DNA from: Cymbomonas tetramitiformis
Lineage: Eukaryota > Chlorophyta > Pyramimonadophyceae > Pyramimonadales > Pyramimonadaceae
Reading direction: 5' to 3'
Assembly: GCA_001247695.2 (NCBI GenBank)
Contig: LGRX02013832.1
Location: 35,041 to 99,040, forward strand
Length of the DNA: 64,000 bases
Positions 56,164 through 64,000 of the stretch are shown in pieces. The translations under genes were made by a program, and so were the position numbers. The notes under the pieces were generated by a model. It ran no database searches and was not told the origin of the DNA. It saw only the letters and a program-made list of their open reading frames with translations. The stretch's first letter is position 1. Each line of letters begins with the position of its first letter.

Positions 56164-57407
56164 CTACTCGGGGTCAAAGGTCAGAGGAACACCGTCACCA
56201 CGATGAGCACCGTAGCCAATTGCAGCACTACACTCCATCGGGTTGGGCGGCAGGTGAACCGTTGCCGCAACACCCAGGGAGTGCAGTACCGCATCCAGAG
56301 TGACGGGGTCCAACTCAGCGATACCAGAGTACAAGCATAAATCTCCCCTGCACAGCACAGGCTGCGGCGCAGCCCGACCCGATACCTGCACAGGGTCCAT
56401 GTCATTGGCCGCCGTGAAGGCGGCAGCTCCCACTCCCATGATCGAGACCAAAAGAAAGAGAGAGACAAAGTAATGAAACCCCCACGGGCCCGCGTGTGCG
56501 GGGAAGCCCCATGGCGGCTTACCACATCCGTACCACGGCGTACCACGGCGCGGGTTTCACATCCTTTCCCTGCGAGACAAGCATAGCAGGGGCCGGGACG
56601 GCGGATGCCGATGCCGCCGCACCCGGAACCTGCTCCGCTGCGGCGGGCCCGCACGCCAGAGCCGAAGCCTGCTGCTCGATGCCGTCAGGAGGCGGGAAAG
56701 ACGCGTGAGTGTAATGTACCTGCGGGTTGGCCGCGGAGTGAACCTCCGCGGCAAGATCGTCGAGTCGGCGGAGAATATCATCTCCATCGGAAGCCGGCTG
56801 CTGCTCCACGGTGAAGCCGTAGGCGGACACGTCGATGCCGCCTACCGCTCCCGCACAAAGCACCGCGGGCGGCCCGTACGCGGCTGTCGCACGTGCGAAG
56901 GACTCCGCCCCGTCATCCGCTGCCTGCTGGAATAACGCACACATGGCGAGTGCGTGCACCCCCTCCGCGTCCTCCTCGTCGATGGGAATGCAGAATGCCG
57001 CGGCAGAGGTGGGCGGATGTTGGCGCCCGCCCAACGGGCAGTCGCGGTAAAAGTGATACGCATCACCTTTCCCTGCCTTCTCCGCCTTCGCTGCCTTCGC
57101 CAACTCCCATCTCACAAAACGAAACCGCCGATTTCCCGGAACACATGTAATGAGACCCGCCGGTCTGAGCACCACCTATCACTGTGCCACTGTCAGAGAT
57201 AACTACCTGCAAAATAATAGGTGATGAAACCGCCGACGATGCGGCCGAAAGATCTGAGCTCCGAAAGTGCGAAAGAGCGCGAGCCATAGAAGAAACGAGC
57301 GACACCGTGCGCGAGCGGTTCAGCGAGTCCAGGTTCGCCAACTTGCCATCAATGGAAGCTAGAAGAGCTGTGAGCTCATCGCTCGAAGAAATCTGAGTGA
57401 ACTCCAT
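56164..57407 (-). CDS. GC-rich candidate gene, exon structure unresolved
   Basis: Three open stretches lie in order on the minus strand. The first is 57407-57207 (ATG at 57405, MEFTQISSSDELTALLASID, ending before TTGCAG then GTAGTT). A GC-rich frame covers about 57,175-56,519 (PLGGRQHPPTSAAAFCIPID, then ALFQQAADDGAESFARATAA), followed by a GTAAGC donor. A last part spans about 56,430-56,164 ending at a stop, preceded by a long polypyrimidine tract. GC content is far above the surroundings. The phases do not join with simple GT-AG introns, so an exon border, a frameshift or pseudogenisation is missed. No domain is recognised. It sits inside the 24-bp inverted-repeat segment and may be that element's gene. 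Confidence 0.35.
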
Positions 57408-58052
57408 ATAAGAAAGCGAATACGAATAAGAAATCCACTCAAGAGAAATCGTGGAGCACCACCTCGTCGTAACTGCCCAAAGCCGAAACCAACTGAATCT
57501 AAGCGAGAGACGGGAATCAGATTCCTAGTGCCCCAAGAGGGAAGGGCACGCTCAATGAGAAGATAGAGCAATAAAGAAATAAAATCCAACGCCAAAAATC
57601 AGTTCACGCAAGCGTGAAAGGGTCCATAACCTGCTAGAAACAGCTGAAACAGGCAGTGGGGATCCGTTCGTTGCCGACGGTGAACAAACGGATCACTAGA
57701 CTCGTATAGATGGACATAAATACCGAGTCTAGGTCACTAGCTGTACACCGAGAATGGCACACTGGATATGACACCTGACTGTACGAACTAGTCAGGCTGT
57801 CATTTCCAGCATGAGTGCTTGCGCATGAAAAGCACTCATTGACCGCACCTTGTTATTGAGCGCCTATATTATTGTGTAGCCTTGGCATTGCGGGGGTGTC
57901 GCACAAAAGCCTCCTCGTCGAAACCAAGGGATACCCAAATTTTAGGGATATTAAAAAAAAAATAGTCGCCGCAAAATGTTTAAAATTGTAGTCACTTCAA
58001 AAAATAATTATTTCGAATTTAGTCGAGCGCCGACGAATTAAATAATTGTTCC

Positions 58053-58076
58053 AATTGAATCGGTAATAGGCTTGTA
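58053..58076. repeat. 24-bp inverted repeat, right end of the 3.8-kb segment
   Basis: AATTGAATCGGTAATAGGCT plus TGTA is the exact reverse complement of 54253-54276. Confidence 0.7.
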
Positions 58077-58181
58077 CCTATCGTATGGCGGTCCACCCTC
58101 CAGAATTGGTGGGACGACAGCGACAGGTGAGGTCTCAGGCGAGGGTGCAGTTCAGAGTTGTGGACTTTCGACTTCTCTCTC

Positions 58182-59019
58182 GGGTAGGGTGCACTCAGTT
58201 TTCGACTCATTTAATTTCATAGCATTTTCCATATTTAATAGATTTCCAGGGTTATTTATTTTGTAAAATCGCAGGGAGCTCCATAACCTATAGACCGATA
58301 CCCCACTGTGATCTACGGTCAGTTTGGGGTGTTATAAAGTATATAAAAATTCGAGAAAAGATTCTGGTGATCCATTTTTAAGTTATTCAGGTTCTGGCGC
58401 TAGGTACTTCAAATTTTGCATAGCTGGCGCCATAACCTGAATAGTGAGTTTGCCGCAAATTTCGGCAGCCAATTCTTTCGCTAGTCCGACGTCAGAAGAT
58501 GCCGCATTTTCCGGGGACACGTCGATCCACGTCGGATCGGCTGCCGATTTGCTCAATTCGCTCGTTCGAATTCGCTCGAATTCGTTCAAGAATGGCCAAA
58601 TTCGAACGAAATGAAAACTCAATTCGGCAGCGACTCAATTCGCTCAGCTGACTGTACCTGTTGAATATTCCGTTTACTCCCAACCAAAATTACATTAGTG
58701 TAAGTGTTCACGAACTGAACCAGTGAAATCGGACTATCGCGACACACACGGATTTTATGGGCCACGTCGGACTAGCGAAAGAATTGGCTGCCGAATTCTG
58801 CGGGAAACTCTCTAATAACTAAAAAATGGATCACTAGAATCTTTTCTCGATTTTTTATATACTTTATAACACCCCAAACTGACCGTAGATTATATTGAGA
58901 TATCGGTCTATAGGTTATGCTGCTCCCTGCGATTTTACAAAATAAATAACCCTAGAAATCTATTAAATATAGAAAATGGTATGAAATTAAATAGATCGAA
59001 AACTGAGTGCACCCTACCC
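58182..59019. mobile_element. Foldback (long inverted-repeat) element, 838 bp
   Basis: The left arm from 58182 (GGGTAGGGTGCACTCAGTTT) and the right arm ending at 59019 are reverse complements over about 205 bp with roughly 5-10 percent differences. Homology resumes further in: GGCAGCCAATTCTTTCGCTA near 58,465 is inverted near 58,770. The unpaired centre (58,500-58,750) has TTCGAATTCGCTCGAATTCG words and no ORF of note. This is a non-autonomous foldback transposon or large MITE. Confidence 0.8.
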
Positions 59020-59919
59020 TTAAACGTTGCAGACCCTCTATACTGTAGAGGGTTAACTTTTTTTCAGCTATCTCTATGACTCACCGCGGGCGCGGTACTA
59101 GGCCTACGGGGAGTCATGCATGCGATGGCCCATATTAATCGTCGAGAGTTGAGTTTTCTTTGGTTTTATCGGTGGGCGACGAAATCCCTATTCCACGCTT
59201 CAAATGCGCCACAACTGCCTTGAAACCACGTTGAAAAACTCACGTGAAGTGTGATATCGGGTCGGAGGATATATATATATATGCGGGTCGGACATGCACA
59301 GGCGATGAAACTCTCGGAAGTCTAAGATCGATCATAAAACATAAGTGAGGGTTTAGTGCTATCGGAGACGGACGGAGCGGAACGGCAAGTCACGACAGTG
59401 ACACATGCACTGCGCTCCGAGGGGGGAAAGCAGGAGACAGACCCCCACCTTATGGTGGGGGGTGAAATCAGTCTCTTCATGACACCGCCTCCTCCCGAAG
59501 GAGAGGAGTGCCACGGTACAATGCACACGCACTGATATCGCCTAGGCCTGCCGGCCATCTACATATGTAACCCTAAGGAGCCTTTTTCAGCTCGGCTAGT
59601 GTGGCATCTGCCTGCGCTAGTACATATATAGTTGTCCATCCCACAACTTCCGATCTAGGGTTTCTCAATCTCGGTTCAGGCCAGCGTACATGCCATGTTA
59701 CCGGATATCGACGGTTTAGCCCGTTATAGCCGGCATGCGCCGATAAAACAACCATACTACTTGCCGGTAATTGTGTGGCGAATTGTATTTAGTTTAATGT
59801 GCAAGAAATATCAACCCGGCACGACACGTAAAATGAAAGTTACGCCAGTTTTAGTGAAATTCGGTATTTGCGTTCTGAATATCAGCTAATCACGCAAGGA
59901 GTGGTATCAATATTCAATA

Positions 59920-60200
59920 TTTTCGATATATCGATATATCGAAATATCGAAATTGATTGATATGAATTTTACTACATATCGAAAATATTGATATTGATCG
60001 ATATGCCGTGGACAAATATTGAAATTGATCAATACCTGATGGGCAAATATCGATATCGATCAATATGTGCGGGCCGAAAGAAAGAAATATTGAAATTGAT
60101 CGATATCCGAGGTGCAAATATCGATATTGATTGATCGCAATTCAAATAACAAATATCAATCGCTAGAAACGGATATTGATATATTGATATATCAGTATGA
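59920..60200. repeat. ATCGATAT-rich degenerate array
   Basis: Imperfect units of about 40 bp alternate AAATATCGATATTGATCGAT and close variants. It precedes the chromodomain transposase remnant by 240 bp and could be its subterminal repeat. Confidence 0.7.
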
Positions 60201-60438
60201 CGCATGAATTTTTGGGGCAAACCGATCTTCGCATAGCGGGTACACCACCTGAGATTGGTCAAGGTACTCGGCTTTTTTAAAAAATTGAAACATCGATCTT
60301 AAGATTTTGAGGGCCGTATTTCCATTGGCCAGCGCCCCCCCCTCCCCCCTGCCAGCCTGTAGTCCATTCCTATCGCTACATAATAAGCCCCTACCCGCAC
60401 CATGCTTTGCTAGTCGGTATCCAATTCAGCTCATCAAG

Positions 60439-62947
60439 ATGAGGGGTCGTGGTAAACGTCCGCGCCACGCCAAGAAAGGCGAGCAGCTTCTTTCTCAAGG
60501 GAAAGGCCCAGTGAAACGCACCCAGCTTCATCCGTTCGACGCAACCGGCAGTGACGAAGTTGAATATGAGGTGGAAAGAATTTTGGCTGAGCGCAGTAGC
60601 TATGGCGAAGCACAGTTTTTTATCAAATGGAAAGGCCTTAGCGAAGATTCAAACACATGGGAGCCCCTCACAAATCTCCCCGGTCACGACGCCGAGATTG
60701 AGTTGTTCCGAGAGGATTTGCGAAAAACACAAGATGAGATAGCTCGAAAGGCGGCAGCGGCAAAGGCTTCCTCAAATGTTGAAGTGGAAGAAACCTCCGG
60801 TTTGTCCCATTTTCCATTTTATTTGCTTCTCGCTTCGCTTCGCCTATCGCGGTTTCCCACTTTCACTTCACAGCAGATCACTAGTTTTCGCTATGCATTA
60901 TTTTGTGTTGTGTGTGGTATTATGTGTAGGCGACAACGAATTCACAGATGCTGGAAAGCATTTAAGGAGCGCGTATTGGGAGCACTTCGATGTCCGCAAG
61001 GAGGTGCAAACACGGTGGTCCTGATGCAGAGGCCAAGGAATATTGCGGCAACACCTCCAACTTGCGTGCTCATCTTCTCAATTGCCACAAGGATGTGGTG
61101 GTCTCCATCAAAAGGGACAAGTTGAATAGCCAGAGTGAGTGTGGCAAAGGGACGTCATCACAACACTCTGACAAGCAAGGGAGTCTCACTGCAATTATTC
61201 CACAGGCATGATCCGCTTTTTGAAACAGACATTAATGATTGCGTAACACCATATGGTGGCTGGCATGTGTATGTGAATAACTTGAATGTGTGCGTAACGC
61301 CATAAGATGGCTGGCAATTGTGTGAATAACTTGAATGTGTGCGTAACACCATATGATGACTGGTATGTGTGAATAACTTGAATGATTGCGTAACACCGTA
61401 TGATGGCCGGCATTTGTGTATAACTTAAATGATTGCGTAACACCATATGATGGTTGGCATTTGTGAATAACTTGAATGTGTGCGCAACGCCATATGATGG
61501 CTGGTATTTGTCAATAACTCGAATGTTTGTGTAACGCCATATGATGGTTGGCATGTTTGAATAACTTGAATGTGTGCGTAACACCATATGGTGGCTGGCA
61601 ATTGTGTGAATAACTTGAATGTGTGCGTAACGCCATATGATGACTGGTACGTGTGAGAATAACTTGAATGTATGCGTAACACCATATGATGGCTGGTATG
61701 CGAGAATAACTTGAATGTGTGCGTAACACCATATAATGGATGGTATTTGTGAATAACTTGAATGATTGCGTAACGCCATATGATTGCTGGTATTTGTGAA
61801 TAATTTGAATGTGTGCGTAACACCATATGATGGCTGGCATGTGTGAATAACTTGAATGATTGCGTAACACCATATGATGGCTGACATTTGTGTATAACTT
61901 AAATAATTGCGTAACACCATATGATGGTTGGCATTTGTGAATAACTTGAATGTTTGCGTAACGCCATATGATGGCTGGCATTTGTGTATAACTTAAATGT
62001 TTGTGTAACGCCATATGATGGCTGGCATGTGTGAAAAACTTGAATGTGTGCGTAACACCATATGACGGTTGGTATGTGTGAATAACTTGAATGATTGCGT
62101 AACACCATATGATGGCTGGCATTTGTGTATAACTTAAATGATTGCGTAACACCATATGATGGTTGGCATTTGTGAATAACTTGAATGTGCGTAACGCCAT
62201 ATGATTGGTGGTATTTGTCAATAACTCGAATGTTTGTGTAACGCCATATGATTCGGCATGTGTGAATAACTTGAATATGTGCGTAACACCATATGATGGC
62301 TGGTATGTGAGAATAACTTGAATGTGTGCGTAACGCCATATGATGGATGGTATTTGTGAATAACTTGAATGATTGCGTAACGCCATAAGGCCATATGGTT
62401 GCTGGTATTTGTGAATAACTCGAATGTGTGCGTAACAACATATGATGGCTGGTATGTGTGAATAACATGAATGATTGCGTAACAACATATGATGGCTGGC
62501 ATTTGTGTATAACTTAAATGATTGCGTAACACCATATGATGGTTGTTATTTGTGAATAACTCGAATGTTTGTGTAACGCCATATGATGACTGGCATGTGT
62601 GAAAAACTTGAATGTGTGCGTAACACCATATGATGGCTGGCAATTGTGTGAAACTGTGAAACTTGTATTATTTCCTTATAGACTCGCCCTCGTAAGCTTT
62701 CTAGCTTTGTCATATCTAATATTTCGTAACTTCGCTTTTTGCAACCCTCATTCCTTGACTGTGAAAAATATGCTCTCCTTGTGAAAACCCCCTTTAAAAA
62801 GCGGATGGTTTATTTTTGCAGATATCTGCTGAGCAACGAGACCGCCTGCATCGCGTCATCACATTGTGGCTCGTGAAGAGTGGGAGGCCACTCACATTGC
62901 CTGAGAGGGACACCCACTATCGACATACAGTAATCACTCACTTTTAA
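60439..62947 (+). pseudogene. Chromodomain-BED-hAT transposase, truncated and frameshifted
   Basis: Exons are 60439-60799, 60930-61205 and 62822-62947. The first ATG at 60439 opens MRGRGKRPRHAKKGEQL. Residues around 35-85 are a chromodomain: YEVERILAERSSYGEAQFFI, then KWKGLSEDSNTWEPL. After the first intron a BED zinc finger begins (SAYWEHFDVRKE) but a one-base frameshift near 61,005-61,015 interrupts it. In the next frame it continues EYCGNTSNLRAHLLNCHK, with the first Cys of the C-x-x-C pair missing. The last exon matches the start of the hAT core (RVITLWLVKSGRPLTLPERD) and stops at a TTTTAA. Known: chromodomains bind methylated histones and BED fingers bind transposon DNA. Inferred: a chromatin-targeted transposase, now dead, cut off where a piggyBac-like element begins. 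Confidence 0.75.
61245..62650. repeat. 46-bp minisatellite, about 30 copies, inside the hAT intron
   Basis: Units of 44-48 bp (GTGAATAACTTGAATGTGTG, then CGTAACACCATATGATGGCT) fill the intron 61206-62821. Copies mix a few variant blocks such as ATGATTGCG versus ATGTGTGCG. Long minus-strand frames reading VLRTHSSY repeats are artefacts. Confidence 0.94.
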
Positions 62948-62959
62948 GAAAACCCGACG

Positions 62960-62998
62960 TTAACCTCTTAGCCGGTAGCTGTTACGATATCGTAACAG
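62960..62998. promoter_or_regulatory. TTAA site and 20-bp palindrome at the start of the piggyBac-like element
   Basis: TTAA at 62960-62963 is followed by CCTCTTAGCCGG and then the perfect palindrome CTGTTACGATATCGTAACAG at 62979-62998. piggyBac elements insert at TTAA, so this is a plausible left end. The other end lies outside the window. Confidence 0.4.
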
Positions 62999-63219
62999 AA
63001 CCACAAGATTTGTTGTTAGGTCCATGCGCTGTATCGCTCATAAACCGTCGATCATACTCCAAATGACCGCCACGTGGTACTTCCGTACTCAGAAAACACC
63101 GGTTTGTAGTCATTCCCGTGGTCAAAACACGAACACGACAAAATACGCAAATGGCCACGGGAAACTGTACTTATGGCACATTTCCACTCCTCTTACCCCT
63201 GGCGGGAAACTTGCAATAA

Positions 63220-64000
63220 ATGGTTCTAAGCAGCGGTAGTGTGCGGAGGGCGAGCCCAGAAGAGTATAGTCTTGCAGAAGACACCATAGGAAAGAGGGTG
63301 AAAACTCCAGGTTGGGTATTTGGAAAGCAGAACAAAGGTCTAGAGTTCTACGGCACCGTGACGGGCGTTGACAAGGAGCGCGAAAGAGATGGCTTTTGGG
63401 TATTATGCGTGGATGTGTTGTTCGATGACAAGCAAGTTTGCTGGTTTCCGATCGCAACAGTTGTACAGTGGGTTTGCGATGACGCTGAGGGGTACGCGTC
63501 TGACACCTCCGAGGCTTTAGCCGACGTTCCAGACCTAGCCGAGCTCGCGGAGATAGCCGAGGCTGCCAAAGAAAACGGAGACGACGCTATTGCACGACTT
63601 CGGTTTGTCCCACCTAAGGAAACCGATGAGGAACGTAAGGTTCGCCTCGCCACTGAAAAGTGGCATCAGGAGACCACTGCCGGTATTGGTGAGTCCTTTG
63701 TGGAGAACCGGCGCAGCTCACCGACACCTCCAACTGAAAAGAGCCGACTTCGAGACCGCGTTCCCTTTGATGACTGTCCTGATGACTACACGCCTGGTTT
63801 AGCTACACACTTGCGTGAGAATAAACCCGATTCGGTTGAAGAGGGAATGTGGTATGTGTTTCAGCACTTGTTGCCAGTGAGGGAATACTGGACAGAGCTG
63901 TCCAGAACCTCGACCCGGTACGCTGAGAAAAACGGGCTGGCCTGGATACGAACGCTGAGAAGCCTGAGAGTGATAGACACGAGTCATATGAAGGGAAAGG
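63220..64000 (+). CDS. piggyBac-like transposase, N-terminal part, runs off the right edge
   Basis: The frame opens at ATG 63220, immediately after an in-frame TAA, and stays open for 260 codons to the end of the window. It begins MVLSSGSVRRASPEEYSLAE. Residues about 25-75 form a small beta-rich domain (KTPGWVFGKQNKGLEFYGTV, then GFWVLCVDVLFDD and CWFPIATVVQWV) like the Tudor/chromo-type front domain seen in many protist piggyBac proteins. An acidic linker follows. From about residue 195 the sequence ENKPDSVEEGMWYVFQHLLP then EYWTELSRTSTRYAEKNGLA matches the start of the piggyBac transposase domain, with T-x-x-Y-A in place of TN-x-YA. The catalytic aspartates lie beyond the window. There is no intron or stop so far, so the copy may be intact. 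Confidence 0.6.
   Translation, partial: MVLSSGSVRRASPEEYSLAEDTIGKRVKTPGWVFGKQNKGLEFYGTVTGVDKERERDGFWVLCVDVLFDDKQVCWFPIATVVQWVCDDAEGYASDTSEALADVPDLAELAEIAEAAKENGDDAIARLRFVPPKETDEERKVRLATEKWHQETTAGIGESFVENRRSSPTPPTEKSRLRDRVPFDDCPDDYTPGLATHLRENKPDSVEEGMWYVFQHLLPVREYWTELSRTSTRYAEKNGLAWIRTLRSLRVIDTSHMKGK

Larger units (their letters stand above)
55047..57659. repeat. 27-bp direct repeats 2.6 kb apart
   Basis: GCTAGAAACAGCTAAAACAG and the following GCAGTGG at 55047-55073 recur at 57633-57659 in the same orientation with one A/G difference. The pair frames the triple 200-bp repeat and the GC-rich candidate gene. Confidence 0.6.

Noticed and set aside
55579..58076. Long terminal repeats of a retrotransposon
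   Set aside because: No reverse transcriptase, integrase or primer-binding site is seen, and the repeats are inverted or only 24-27 bp.
61195..62643. Long minus-strand ORFs of up to 325 codons with a repeated VLRTHSSY pattern
   Set aside because: They are translations of a 46-bp minisatellite in several frames, with no start context or domain.

Overview
This is nuclear DNA from a eukaryote, most likely a photosynthetic protist. A prasinophyte-type green alga such as Cymbomonas is my guess from gene style, not something the sequence proves. The evidence is GC-rich genes cut into many short exons with clean GT-AG borders and matching phases, a chloroplast-targeted protein with a twin-arginine signal, and AT-richer intergenic DNA full of transposon remnants. 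No rRNA, tRNA, CRISPR array or bacterial operon was recognised.

Layout. (1) About 1-16,070, plus strand: one very long tetratricopeptide-repeat (kinesin-light-chain/nephrocystin-3 style) gene. I traced 21 exons, open at the left edge. Most introns carry their own minisatellite. (2) 16,070-20,800: AT-rich DNA with little coding signal. (3) 20,820-21,959, minus: an intronless secreted methyltransferase-like protein. (4) 22,365-22,945: a 23-bp minisatellite. 24,033-24,607, minus: a small Cys-pair/coiled-coil gene. 24,852-26,290: a hAT transposase 3' end with minisatellites on both sides, framed by a 102-bp direct repeat. (5) 26,572-47,872, plus: a 27-exon gene for a large surface protein (about 1,877 residues in my model) with a signal peptide, a right-handed beta-helix built from small phase-0 exons, a Cys-rich ephrin-receptor-like region and a multi-pass membrane domain with a poly-Q/poly-E loop. 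(6) 48,100-50,700: an unknown 269-residue ORF among short repeat arrays whose orientation flips across a folded MITE. (7) 52,716-53,994, minus: a three-exon probable thylakoid-lumen protein. (8) 54,253-58,076: a 3.8-kb stretch bounded by 24-bp perfect inverted repeats, holding a 200-bp repeat in three copies and a GC-rich candidate gene. 58,182-59,019: a foldback element. (9) 60,439-62,947: a decayed chromodomain-BED-hAT transposase, followed at a TTAA by a piggyBac-like transposase gene that runs off the right edge.

How it fits together. The two large genes are unrelated in function (an intracellular TPR scaffold and a surface receptor or adhesin) but share one architecture: small repeat-encoding exons separated by introns that hold private tandem repeats. 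In at least five introns the repeat unit includes the end of the upstream exon and its 5' splice site. This is the most unusual signal in the window. Exon borders were read by eye from splice consensus and phase continuity, so individual borders may be off by a few bases.
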